Shown here: positions 33,836-42,382 of the stretch, in pieces
Layout of the letters: each line of letters starts with the position of its first letter
Numbering within the stretch: the stretch's first letter is position 1
Source: a bacterium
Lineage (GTDB): Bacteria > Planctomycetota > UBA1135 > UBA2386
DNA length: 64,000 nt
Direction: 5' to 3'
Assembly (NCBI GenBank): GCA_030432695.1
Contig: JAUILN010000003.1
Span: forward strand, 124,001 to 188,000
The notes under the pieces: generated by a model
Told to the model about the DNA's origin: nothing
Database searches by the model: none
The model's input: the letters and a program-made list of their open reading frames with translations, nothing else
Program-made: the position numbers and the translations under genes

Positions 33836-35368
33836 TCAGCTCCGTCCCCAGCCGGCGATCTCGTCGCGGATCTGCTCGAACAGGATGTCGTCGAGGTTGT
33901 TGCTCTTCTTGACCCCGGAGACCCCGTGCGCTTCCCCGCTGGCCGCGACGTTGCCGCCGTACTCGATGAAGATGAACTTGCCGCGGGTCAGGTGGGCGAC
34001 CTGGCGGAACACCGCGCTGCCGGCCTCGTCGAGACCGCTGGCGGCGACCGCGTGGACCTTGATGCCGCGGGAGACGGCACGTAGGCAGCTGGTGGAGTAG
34101 GGCACGTCGCCTTCGTAGTCGAGGTGGGGCGGGGCGTCGGCGATCAGGAACACCAGTTTGGCGGCACCGTCGCGCCACTCCATCGCGTCGACCGCGACTG
34201 CGAGACCCTGGTTGAGGGACTCGGGGGTGTCGCCGCCGCCGTTGGCCTCGATCTCCTGGAGCGCGTCGGCGAACTCGCCGAGGTCGGTGGTGAAGGGGTG
34301 GGCGGCGGTGACGTAGTCGTCGGTCACGTCGCGGTAGAGCACCGCGCCGTAGCGCAGCGAGAACTCGCGGTCGAGACCGTCGAGCTTGTCGGTGACGCCC
34401 TTCAGGGTCTGCTTGACGCGCTCGATCTCGTCGCCCATCGAGCCGGTGGTGTCGATCAGGAACACCACGTCGAGGGCCAGCTCGCTCGCGGCCGCAGCGT
34501 CGCCGGCGAGGCGGACGGTGCAGGTCGGGCCGTCGAGGTTCCAGTGCTGGCGGGTGAAGCGCTCGCCGTCGCGGACCTCGACCAGCCAGGTGGCCGGGGG
34601 CTCCTGACCCTCGGCGGTCGCGAGGCCGGGGAAGAACGGCACGCTGCCGTCGCCGTAGGTGGTGCCGCGCCAGGCCACGCGGTCGCCGGTCTCGTCGACG
34701 ACGGTGACGTGTGCGCCGGTCACCGGTGCGCCGGCGGCGTCGACCACCTGGATCGCGCGGCGGTCGCGGACGTCCATCGGCAGGTAGCGGCCCTTCAGCT
34801 GGCCGGACTCGGCGAGGCCGTCGAGCCAATCGCAGAAGGCCAGGTGGTCGGCGTTGTCGTCGGTGGTGCCGGCGCGGAGCGGGGCAGCGTCGGCGAGGGC
34901 GGCATCCTTGGCGAGTTCGCGGCGGGCGTGGACGTCGGCTTCTCCCTTCTCGAAGAGCTCCCCCGCCTCCTCGACGCCAGCCGCGGCGTCGTCGTCGAAG
35001 TGCTCGACCGCGAGCCGATCGGTGCCGGTCGGGGCCTCCGGTTCGGCCGCGAGTGCCCGGGGGCTGGGCGCGCCGTCGCTCGGTTCGGCCCCCCAGCTGG
35101 CCGCAGCGTCTTCGCGCGGCGCCTCGCCCCGCGCCCGGGTCTCGGCCGTGACACCCTCGGTCAGCGCGGAGCCGGCGGCGGATGCGACGCGGCGGACCCG
35201 CCAGGGCCCGTTCTCGGCCGTCTCCAGACCGCGGCCGGCCAGTTCGTCCGCGCCGACCAGCAGCGGGTCGGGAGCCGGGCGGTCGATCGCGGCGGCGCGG
35301 TCGACGTCGTCGGTCTGCGACGAACAGGCAGTGAGAAGGGCGAGCAGCGCGAACGGGATACGTCTCAT
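33836..35368 (-). CDS. VWA-domain lipoprotein with regulatory-like domain
   Basis: 510 residues. The start at 35368 has the best ribosome-binding site in the window (AGGAGACCCGATG). Lipobox LALLTAC puts the lipidated cysteine at 15. An Ala/Glu-rich linker (to about 185) leads to a carboxypeptidase-regulatory-like part (VVDAAGAPVTGAHVTVVDETG, about 208-250). The VWA domain starts at about 297 with FLIDTTGSMGDEI (D306, T308, S310), includes GGGDTPESLNQGL and LIADAPPH, and ends near residue 490. Metal-dependent protein binding at the cell envelope is inferred. The C-terminus SNNLDDILFEQIRDEI resembles MoxR-associated VWA proteins, but no MoxR gene is near. Confidence 0.88.
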   Translation of the reverse strand: MRRIPFALLALLTACSSQTDDVDRAAAIDRPAPDPLLVGADELAGRGLETAENGPWRVRRVASAAGSALTEGVTAETRARGEAPREDAAASWGAEPSDGAPSPRALAAEPEAPTGTDRLAVEHFDDDAAAGVEEAGELFEKGEADVHARRELAKDAALADAAPLRAGTTDDNADHLAFCDWLDGLAESGQLKGRYLPMDVRDRRAIQVVDAAGAPVTGAHVTVVDETGDRVAWRGTTYGDGSVPFFPGLATAEGQEPPATWLVEVRDGERFTRQHWNLDGPTCTVRLAGDAAAASELALDVVFLIDTTGSMGDEIERVKQTLKGVTDKLDGLDREFSLRYGAVLYRDVTDDYVTAAHPFTTDLGEFADALQEIEANGGGDTPESLNQGLAVAVDAMEWRDGAAKLVFLIADAPPHLDYEGDVPYSTSCLRAVSRGIKVHAVAASGLDEAGSAVFRQVAHLTRGKFIFIEYGGNVAASGEAHGVSGVKKSNNLDDILFEQIRDEIAGWGRS

Positions 35369-35574
35369 CGGGTCTCCTGGGCGAGCCGTCCCTGGCCCGC
35401 GGCGGGCGGCGAACGGCGCTCCGGAGCCCCGGTTCCCGAGGAAGTCGTACACGTGGTGCCAGTCATCCATCGACCAGCTGTTCACGGCTCGCGCGGTCAC
35501 AGGTGAGGCCGGCTTCGCTGGAGCGGCAGAGCCCTCGCTCGAGCCGGGGCAGGTCGACCCACGCCCGAGGAAAT

Positions 35575-36627
35575 GGGGGCCGACGGCGGCAGGGAGGACA
35601 ACGCCTCTGGTCGCCATTTCTTGTGAGGCACCAGTCGTACACAGCGACGTCTTCGTCGTGGAGGTCGCCCCGGTACGATCCGTCTCGTGAGCCGAGCGCA
35701 GAGCGGGCGACGCGAGGCGCCCGGCTGGAATGGAGCGCTGCGCTTGGCTGGTGACGGACACCACGTGGCTTTCGGGTCTCGCGAACCGGCCTTGACGGGG
35801 GCGCCTGCCGATGAATGCGCGATCCTTCGCCGAGACCGTTGGACAGCCGCACTCGATCGGGTCGACGCGGGGGGGGGCCGCGGGCACCAGCCCTGGAACG
35901 ATGGGCATTGTCCAGACATGTCTGACGAGGGAGCGCGCGTGCTGTATCCAGGACGGGACTCGAACCATGGGCATCCCAGGCTGGTGGCGCTCCGGGATGC
36001 CGCCACGAACATGTCGCGAATCCTGGATGTTCGTGCGGATGGAACGCCCGGTACGGGCGAGTGCCGGAACCTGCCGATCTCGGGCGATGGCCGCATCGTG
36101 ATCTTCGAGTCGGTGGACGTGAGTCTTGCCGGCGACAAGCGTACGCCGGTCTGGGGCGTGTTCCGCTGGAGCGAGGATGGAGGGCTGACTTGCGTGACTG
36201 CGAGCCTGCGGGGCGCAGACGACATTAAGCCGTGGACTTGCCTGGACACCTCGATGCGGACGGCGACCGATTGCTGCTGTGCACGCGAAGCGGGGCCCTG
36301 CTACCCGGCAACCCGAAGGGTCATCTCGATCTCTGCGAGTGTGGGCAATCCGCACTCCGCGTCGACGCAGTCGGTTGGAACTGACGGTCCAATCGCGGAG
36401 TCGGCTGGGCGGCAATCAGCGCAGACGGAAGCTGGATCGCGTTCGAATCGCTCGCGACGAAGTTCCACATCATCGACGCGAATAGCGAACTCGCCGACGT
36501 CTGGGACGTGAACGTGAACGTGAACGTGAACGTGAACGTGAACGTGAACGTGAACGTGAACGTGGACGTGGACGTGCTGCCTGGCGCGTCGAGAGATCGC
36601 ACCCGGCGAGCATTCGAAGCGCGCTGA
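35575..36627 (+). pseudogene. Decayed PD40/beta-propeller protein gene
   Basis: Propeller-type repeat phrases occur in three reading frames in order. First, LVAISCEAPVVHSDVFVVEVAPG up to about 35670. Then, after a frameshift, TIRLVSRAQSG, GDGHHVAFGSREPAL, ILRRDRWTAALDRV, MSDEGARVLYPG and SGDGRIVIFESVDVSLAG. Then, after a second shift near 36238, DADGDRLLLCTRSGALLPG and, beyond an in-frame TGA at 36382, ISADGSWIAFESLATKFHII. It ends in a (Val-Asn) stretch and a TGA at 36625-36627. Intact relatives carry repeats of the form ISADGRYVAFxS...VFVRDRxTGxTxRVS. Two frameshifts plus a stop argue against sequencing error. A nine-G run (35869-35877) and a hexanucleotide microsatellite lie within it. The N-terminus is not recognisable. 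Confidence 0.65.
36508..36573 (+). repeat. Hexanucleotide microsatellite
   Basis: Nine perfect GTGAAC units (36508-36561) followed by two GTGGAC units (36562-36573). In the frame of the decayed propeller gene they read Val-Asn nine times and Val-Asp twice. Confidence 0.95.
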
Positions 36628-36883
36628 GTCATTGGCGGCGTCGCCGGCGGGCGTGGCGGGAATTCGCGGGCGTCACGCTACACGGCCGCGCCTGCGTGGC
36701 TCCACCGCAAGCAGAGGCGCGGGCGTGATCTACCGATTCTCGCGACGGGTCAAGCCGATCGAATGGTCGTTCGCTCGGGTCGGCGCCCACAAGATTGTCG
36801 TCACGAATCCGCGGGCACGGCTTTTCTCATGGGGACGCGACCTGCGTCGATGAAGCCTCGCGGTGAGGCAAGAGAGAGTACCC
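36628..36883. other. Non-coding stretch after the pseudogene
   Basis: No supported gene. A 73-residue plus-strand frame (36632-36853) has no start signal or recognisable similarity. GAGAG lies about 9 nt upstream of the next start codon. Confidence 0.4.
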
Positions 36884-38263
36884 ATGAAACAGAATTGGAC
36901 GATGTCATCCCTCGCGTTCGGCGTGCTCAGCACCGCCCTCGCGACCGGGCAGAACTACGCCTACGGCAACATCGGGAACGACTTCGATGGTGCCGACGTC
37001 GTGATCGGCAACGTGGCCGGAACCTCCCGACCGGACATGATCCTGGTGGCGATGGAAGACGCCACGAACGTCGCGCGCTACATCTTCCTCCGCGATCTGG
37101 CGGACGACGGTCGCCCTGCGGCTCGTCTGCCGTCCCAGTGGCATACCATCGCGACGCCCCTGGGCGGCGAACAGGACGGCCTCGGTGCCGCTCTGACAGA
37201 ACTCAACGGCAATAGCCGGCCAGACCTCGTGGTGGCCGTGCTCGATGTCGGCAACCCCGCGAACGCCTTTCGCTGGATCGTCGCCTTCGACCTCGGGCCG
37301 GATGGCAGCTACACGAGTCTCTCGCCCATTCATTCCTTTTCGGGGCTCGGCGACACTGCGGACGGCGTCGGCGTCGCGATCGGCAACCTCGACAACGACC
37401 CGCGGCCAGACATGATCCTCATGGGGCTGGACGTCGGCGGCCCGTACGAGGAGTTCCGCTATCGCGTCGGCCTCAACCTGAACGCCGCCGGTCAGCCCAG
37501 CAACTGGACCGACATTCAGTTCATCGCAACCGGCCTGACCGAAGCGGACGGCGCTGGCTGCGCGCTGGCGAATCTCGATTCCGATCCCCGGCCCGACCTC
37601 GTGCTCACCTGCTATGATGATCCCTCGGGTCCCAACCGGTTCGTCTCCTACGTCGGCTACAATCTGGACGCGCGCGGGCGGAGCATCCAATGGGAGACTC
37701 TGTCGAGTCATTTCGTGGGACTTCACGGGTCCGAAAACGGTGATGGTCAACCGGAGGGTGCCGGGATCGCCGTGACGAACCTCGATTCGGACCCGCGACT
37801 CGATCTTGCGTTCGTCGCGAACGACCCTGGGAATCCCGCGAACTTTTTCTCGGTGGACTTCAGGCGCAATTTCATCGGCAGCAGTTCTCCGTTCGGGTCC
37901 GGCTGCCGCTCCCCCGGTACGGGTGCGCCCGGTATCCGCGTGGCGCCTGCAACGCGTCCTCGTGAAGGTGACGCATTGACCATCCAGGTAACCGATGCTA
38001 CGGCCTATCAGGCTGGTGCACTTCTGTTTGGCATCGGGGCTGCTCCCGCGCCGTTCGATCTCTCTGTGTTCGGACTGGTCGGCTGCACGCATTATGTGCC
38101 CGGCGCACAGGTTCCCCTATTCGGCCTGCCCATCGCGGCGTCCACCAGCTTCTACATCCCGGGAGGCAACGACGGGTTGCGCCTGCATTTCCAGGGACTC
38201 GCGTTCGGGGCCGGCGGGATCGCGTTGACGGGGCGCCTCGACGTCATCATCGGGAACGGCTGA
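36884..38263 (+). CDS. Secreted FG-GAP/VCBS-like repeat protein with planctomycete C-terminal module
   Basis: 459 residues. Signal peptide MKQNWTMSSLAFGVLSTALATGQ. Five repeats carry the phrase NLDSDPRPDLVL or a variant (NVAGTSRPDMILVAM, ELNGNSRPDLVVAVLD, NLDNDPRPDMILMGLD, NLDSDPRPDLVLTCYD, NLDSDPRLDLAFVAND), the calcium-loop-type signature of FG-GAP/VCBS propeller proteins. From about residue 335 comes the module beginning FGSGCRSPGTGAPGI, common at the C-termini of secreted planctomycete proteins and related in style to the ends of the beta-helix proteins. The ATG at 36884 is preferred over upstream in-frame starts because it begins the signal peptide. It stands between two decayed genes and appears intact. 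Confidence 0.83.
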   Translation: MKQNWTMSSLAFGVLSTALATGQNYAYGNIGNDFDGADVVIGNVAGTSRPDMILVAMEDATNVARYIFLRDLADDGRPAARLPSQWHTIATPLGGEQDGLGAALTELNGNSRPDLVVAVLDVGNPANAFRWIVAFDLGPDGSYTSLSPIHSFSGLGDTADGVGVAIGNLDNDPRPDMILMGLDVGGPYEEFRYRVGLNLNAAGQPSNWTDIQFIATGLTEADGAGCALANLDSDPRPDLVLTCYDDPSGPNRFVSYVGYNLDARGRSIQWETLSSHFVGLHGSENGDGQPEGAGIAVTNLDSDPRLDLAFVANDPGNPANFFSVDFRRNFIGSSSPFGSGCRSPGTGAPGIRVAPATRPREGDALTIQVTDATAYQAGALLFGIGAAPAPFDLSVFGLVGCTHYVPGAQVPLFGLPIAASTSFYIPGGNDGLRLHFQGLAFGAGGIALTGRLDVIIGNG

Positions 38264-38407
38264 GTCGGTGCTATTCGCGAGGGAGCGCTCGCTGTCGCTC
38301 GTCGCCTCTTGACTGCAGTTGAGAAGAAACGGCGACGGAGCAGGCTGTTCCCGTCCGGCGTCGCGCATCGCCGGTGAATTGACGGACCGCTGGATTCTCT
38401 TGTGCGG

Positions 38408-38562
38408 TCAGCTCGGCAACGCGTCGACAACCTTGCCGTGCGTGTCGGTGATCCGGTAGTCCCGGCCCAAGAACCGTTGCGTGAGGCGCTGGTAGTTGAT
38501 GCCTGGTAATCGGACTACAGGCGACTGCAGGTCGTACACGTGCGCCGGGTCGCGAAACACGT
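38408..38562 (-). pseudogene. C-terminal remnant of a DUF1501 protein
   Basis: The last 50 codons read HVYDLQSPVVRLPGINYQRL and then GRDYRITDTHGKVVDALPS followed by TGA. Intact planctomycete DUF1501 proteins end DLHATxLHLLGIDHERLTYRxxGRDxRLTDVHGxVV. The match covers the final segment only; an in-frame TAG lies 3 codons before and no further DUF1501 sequence is seen upstream in any frame. It is a scrap left by deletion. Confidence 0.7.
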
Positions 38563-38879
38563 GCTAGGAGGCAGGGTCACGGGACCCGTTCCGATCCAGT
38601 GCGTGCCAAGTCTCCAGGAACACGAGTGCCCGGGACGAAGCCGCGAAACGTAGCCGAATCGGTGGATTCGGCGAGCCTGCCCACCGAGGAGCACTGTGCG
38701 GCGATGTCCTGGGTGCGAGGGCGCGTGCTGGGCGGAATGGTCTCCCGTGACCCGCGCTCCGAGGAGAGTGGCTCGGCTCACGGACCTTTTCCGTCGCGGA
38801 TACGGCGCTCTCCACTCGTTGGGGCGACTACCCGAGCCGACGCAGACCCTCAGATTCTGTTGGGGAGGCAAAGACGGAC

Positions 38880-38896
38880 GACGCACGTGGTGCGTC
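38880..38896 (-). terminator. Small hairpin at the 3' end of the phosphoesterase gene
   Basis: GACGCAC and GTGCGTC separated by three bases, directly after the stop at 38898 on the minus strand and followed there by CGTCTTTGCC. A weak intrinsic terminator is possible. Confidence 0.35.
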
Positions 38897-38897
38897 C

Positions 38898-40853
38898 TTA
38901 TCGCGCCGGCGCGACCCACGCGCCGCCGTGGCGGACCGGGTGGCTGCCGCGGGACGAGGAGTCGAGCAGCCAGGGACCCAGGTTGTCGTCCATGTGCAGG
39001 AGGAGGACGGTCTGGGCGTCGGGCTCGAAGCGGCGCTGGGGGGTGAAGTCCTCGGCGTAGCGGGCGACGGTGGAGATGCGGACCTCGTCGAGCTCGCCGT
39101 GGAAGGGTGAGGTGCCCTGGCCGTTCCTGGCCACGTCCGCGCCGAGGGCCAGCGGCAGGTCGTTGCGCGTGCGCTTGCCCTTGCCGGGCACCCGCGCGCG
39201 CAGCGAGCCGTCGACGTAGAGGCGGACCTCTTCACCGTCGAACACCCCGGCCAGGTGGATCCACTCGCCGGTCGCGAGCTTTACGTCGACGTTCTTGGCG
39301 GTGCGGTAGCTGCCGGCGAGATGCACCGAGAAGTCCGGGGTGCTGCCCGACACGAAGATGCCGAACTCCGAGCCTTCGGTCTTGGCGATGAGGCCGACCC
39401 GGTTGGCGTAGCTGTCGGCCTTCAGCCAGCCCTCGACCGTGAGCGGGCCATCGGGGATCTCGAGGGCATCGCTCTGGACGATCGCCCAGTCGTCTCGGCC
39501 GTCGAGCGACAGCGCGCGCTCCTCGTCTGGAGTGGTGCGCGATGCGGTCAGGGTGACGTCCACCGGGATCGCGTGGTCGCGCGCCGGGATCTCGATCCGC
39601 GAGCCGCCCGCCAACAGGTCGCAGCCCAGGGTGATGCCCGGCATCGCGAAAGCGCCGTCGAGGTCCTCGGCGGCACGAAGCACGCGCAGCGGGAACTCGT
39701 GACGGGCGCCCGGGCCGAGCTTCACGTGCACGTGGTCGGGGGCGAAGCGCCAGCGCGGGTCGGACGAGTCGGGGGTGGCGGTGACCTCGATCGTCTGGTC
39801 GGTCGGATTGCGCAGCGTGACGCTCACCCGCGAGTCTGCCGCGAAGCGACCGTCCAGCCGCACCACGCCGTCGATCGTCGGCTGCATCCCCGACAGCGTC
39901 CCTGCCGCCGCCACGACCTCCTGGGTGAGCGCCTTGTGGTCCATCACCTGGCCGACCGGGATCGTCGCCACCGCCACGCCGTCGTCACGCACCGTCACCA
40001 GGTTGAAGTGGTGCAGGTTGCCGGCGCGCGGCACCTCCCCACCCTGGCTGCCGCCGGTGGTCGCCAGCGTGTAGTAGGCGATGCCGTCCCGCTCGTCGTA
40101 GCGCATGCGGTGGACATGGCCCGCGAACACCGCGCTGACGTTGCCGGCCTTCACGAACTTGTCGTGCACCGCGTCCCAGTGGTTGCCGTAGCGACCACCG
40201 AACCAGCGCGGGTGGTGCAGGAACACGAACACGTGCTTGGCGCCCTTGGTGCGCTCCAGCACGCCGTCGAGGAACGCGGTCTGCGCCGGGCTCATCCGGT
40301 GGTTGTCCGGATTGCCGAACTCCTTCTTGCCGGTGTCCGGATTGGTCTCGTCGGAGAACAGCGCGACGAACCAGCAGTCCTTGTGTTCGAACGCGTACCA
40401 CAGCGGCCCGAAGTGGGTCTCGTAGTCGCCCTCGTGCTCGAGCGGCGGACGGTCGGGGCCGCGCCAGTAGACGTCGTGGTTGCCGGCCACCGGGTACCAC
40501 GGCATCACCAGCCGGTCCATGATCCCGCGGAACTCCAGCATCTGGCCCATCCACTCGGGCTGCGCGTTGTAGCCCTGCACGAGATCGCCGACGGTCATCA
40601 CCAGGTCGGGCTCGATCACGTTCACCTCGCCGACGGCCTCGGCGAGGACCTTCACGCCCTCGGCCGGTCCGCCGGTGCGGTCGCCGAACACCGCGAACTG
40701 GAACATCGGCGCCTCGTCGGTGAGCGGGATCTCCACCGGGCTCTCACGGTCGGTGACGAAGCGTTCGGCGCGGGGCTCTTGGGCGGTCGCGGTGGCGCAG
40801 AGCAGGAGGGCGCCGGCGAGCGCGCACGCCACGCGGATCTCTGGACTGGTCAT
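38898..40853 (-). CDS. Secreted calcineurin-like phosphoesterase with C-terminal LamG domain
   Basis: 651 residues. Signal peptide (MTSPEIRVACALAGALLLCATATAQ split across the start at 40853). The metallophosphoesterase domain spans about 48-300: FGDRTG, VGDLVQGY, AGNHD, LHHPRWFGG and AGHVHRMRY supply the metal ligands. The middle (330-450) is beta-rich. From about 455 comes a concanavalin-like LamG domain (DGPLTVEGWLKADSY, WIHLAGVFDGEEVRLYVDG, GELDEVRIS), which usually binds glycans or proteins. Secreted phosphoesterase plus LamG suggests release of phosphate from an extracellular polymer, but the substrate is unknown. A hairpin follows the stop. Confidence 0.88.
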   Translation of the reverse strand: MTSPEIRVACALAGALLLCATATAQEPRAERFVTDRESPVEIPLTDEAPMFQFAVFGDRTGGPAEGVKVLAEAVGEVNVIEPDLVMTVGDLVQGYNAQPEWMGQMLEFRGIMDRLVMPWYPVAGNHDVYWRGPDRPPLEHEGDYETHFGPLWYAFEHKDCWFVALFSDETNPDTGKKEFGNPDNHRMSPAQTAFLDGVLERTKGAKHVFVFLHHPRWFGGRYGNHWDAVHDKFVKAGNVSAVFAGHVHRMRYDERDGIAYYTLATTGGSQGGEVPRAGNLHHFNLVTVRDDGVAVATIPVGQVMDHKALTQEVVAAAGTLSGMQPTIDGVVRLDGRFAADSRVSVTLRNPTDQTIEVTATPDSSDPRWRFAPDHVHVKLGPGARHEFPLRVLRAAEDLDGAFAMPGITLGCDLLAGGSRIEIPARDHAIPVDVTLTASRTTPDEERALSLDGRDDWAIVQSDALEIPDGPLTVEGWLKADSYANRVGLIAKTEGSEFGIFVSGSTPDFSVHLAGSYRTAKNVDVKLATGEWIHLAGVFDGEEVRLYVDGSLRARVPGKGKRTRNDLPLALGADVARNGQGTSPFHGELDEVRISTVARYAEDFTPQRRFEPDAQTVLLLHMDDNLGPWLLDSSSRGSHPVRHGGAWVAPAR

Positions 40854-40930
40854 GGTCGTTCGTTGCGGGGTCGGGCGCAGCAGTGTCCGCGGGAGTGCGA
40901 CCCTCGTGTCATCCGGGTGTGAAGGCTCGG

Positions 40931-42010
40931 TCAAGTCTCCTCGTCCCACGCGAAGCCGGTCGACCGCGGCGTGGGCGGCAGCGGCGACGCGGGCAGGCTC
41001 TCCGGGAGGACCGGCTCATTGTAGGCCCGCGGCGCCACGTCGTTGGGTGCATCGGGATGGAACAGCGACGCGAGATACTGGATCTGGCCTCGCGCGGGCC
41101 CGAGCTCGAACTGGCCGCCGCCATAGATCGAGATGCTCTGCTCCCGGCAGTGGTCGTAGGCATCGAACAGGGCCTGCAGGCTGCCGAACCGCGACGGCTT
41201 GAAGTTCAGCACCCTCGGCGGGAACGGCAGCGCCTCGATGTCGGCGGTGGAATGGACCGGCGCGTCCCAGGTGATCCGGTCGAGGCGCACGTCGTCGAAC
41301 AGGTCGCGGACCTCGTCGGTGAGGTCGGGGTCCTCGAGCAGCACGTCGTCGAAGAACTGCAGCAGCGATTCGTAGAGCGTGCGGTCGGCGGGCTGGTCGA
41401 CCGGTGTGCCGCGGTAGGCGCCTTTGAGGTCGAGGATCTTCACGTGGCCCAGCGCCGACAGGGTGCGCATCAGGTTCGGGCTCCACGCCGAGCTGGCGTC
41501 GAGCTTGAACTGCATCTCCGGCTGGCGGGCCAGGATCGCGTCGATCGGCCGGATCGAGGGGGGCGAGCCGAGGCCCGGGGAGGCGACGAACCGCACGGCA
41601 CGCGGCTTCCTGCCGAGCACGTCGTGGAGCGACTGGCCGGCCTGGCGCAGCGCGAGGTCGAGGGCGGCGGACTCGTAGGCCCAGCGACGGTACTGCTTCG
41701 ACGCGTAGCGGCTGGGTCCCGAGGGCGGGAACAGCTCCATGTCGCCGAGCGCGCGCGACAGGCTCGCGAGCGTGTGCTCGCCGACCAGCTCGGGCGGGCC
41801 GTGCTCCAACAGGCGGCGGTGGTCGTCGACCTCCCAGGTCACGTCTTCGCCGTGGCCCTCCTCGGGACCGCCGCTGCGTTCCCCCCGCAGCGTGACGTGC
41901 ATCGTCCAGCGCTCGAAGTCCTCGGAGACGCGGATCTTCAGCGGCTCCAGGCTCACCGAGTCGATCCGCAGCGGAAGGTTGGCGAGCAGGTCCCAGGTTC
42001 GCGATGCCAT
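40931..42010 (-). CDS. Enolase-superfamily protein (o-succinylbenzoate synthase-like)
   Basis: 359 residues. A capping domain (1-120) precedes a barrel with QFKLDASSAWSP, where KLD resembles the first metal-ligand strand of muconate-lactonizing and OSBS enzymes. ILDLKGAYRG, RITWDAPVHS (second acidic ligand) and VLNFKPSRFGS, with the lysine of the last catalytic position, follow. The canonical glutamate ligand is not obvious. Enolase-superfamily enzymes abstract a proton next to a carboxylate; substrate here unknown. No menaquinone genes are adjacent. The frame is open 90 codons upstream, but the ATG at 42010 fits because the upstream part overlaps the divergent DUF1294 gene. Confidence 0.7.
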   Translation of the reverse strand: MASRTWDLLANLPLRIDSVSLEPLKIRVSEDFERWTMHVTLRGERSGGPEEGHGEDVTWEVDDHRRLLEHGPPELVGEHTLASLSRALGDMELFPPSGPSRYASKQYRRWAYESAALDLALRQAGQSLHDVLGRKPRAVRFVASPGLGSPPSIRPIDAILARQPEMQFKLDASSAWSPNLMRTLSALGHVKILDLKGAYRGTPVDQPADRTLYESLLQFFDDVLLEDPDLTDEVRDLFDDVRLDRITWDAPVHSTADIEALPFPPRVLNFKPSRFGSLQALFDAYDHCREQSISIYGGGQFELGPARGQIQYLASLFHPDAPNDVAPRAYNEPVLPESLPASPLPPTPRSTGFAWDEET

Positions 42011-42100
42011 GGACAACGGATTGTTGCATCGCCCGGACCGCTCGCACCAGCGCCGTCTCGGGGTAGGCTTCTCGGCTCGTTCCGCTACGCCGTTCCGCCC

Positions 42101-42382
42101 GTGCTGCCCTACGTCCTCCTCGCCGTCGCCGGGATCAACCTGGTGACCTTCTTCCTGTTCGCCCTCGACAAGCGGAAGGCCCGCAAGGGCGCGCGGCGAA
42201 TCTCCGAGGCGACGCTGATCGGCTGGTCGTGGGCCACCGGCTTCGTCGGCGGTTGGCTGGCGATGCGCACCTTCCGCCACAAGACGATCAAGGTGAGCTT
42301 CCGGGTGAAGATGTGGCTCGCGACGATCCTCAACCTCGCCTGGGTGCTGGTGTGGTTGGGCTGGCGGGGTGATCTTGACTGA
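42101..42382 (+). CDS. Small membrane protein, DUF1294
   Basis: 93 residues from a GTG start. Two or three hydrophobic helices and the family core ALDKRKARKGARRISEATL followed by FVGGWLAMRTFRHKTIKVSFR, matching DUF1294. TAGGCT at 42064-42069 is a candidate -10 box. The end overlaps the next gene by 14 bases, so the two are translationally coupled. Function of DUF1294 is not known. Confidence 0.85.
   Translation: MLPYVLLAVAGINLVTFFLFALDKRKARKGARRISEATLIGWSWATGFVGGWLAMRTFRHKTIKVSFRVKMWLATILNLAWVLVWLGWRGDLD

Larger units (their letters stand above)
38264..38897. other. Gene-poor stretch with one gene remnant
   Basis: About 630 bases without an intact gene. It holds a DUF1501 C-terminal remnant (38408-38562, minus) and, next to the following gene, a small hairpin (38880-38896). 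The rest shows no recognisable coding or RNA feature. Confidence 0.5.

Noticed and set aside
35946..35980. Sequence resembling a tRNA T-arm (GGTTCGAGTCC on the minus strand)
   Set aside because: No stem complementarity for an acceptor or anticodon arm; it falls inside the decayed propeller gene.
36321..36632. Minus-strand frame with a Thr-Phe repeat
   Set aside because: It is the complement of the GTGAAC microsatellite and has no other protein-like feature.
36632..36853. 73-codon plus-strand frame after the pseudogene
   Set aside because: No ribosome-binding site, promoter box or recognisable similarity; possibly more decayed sequence.
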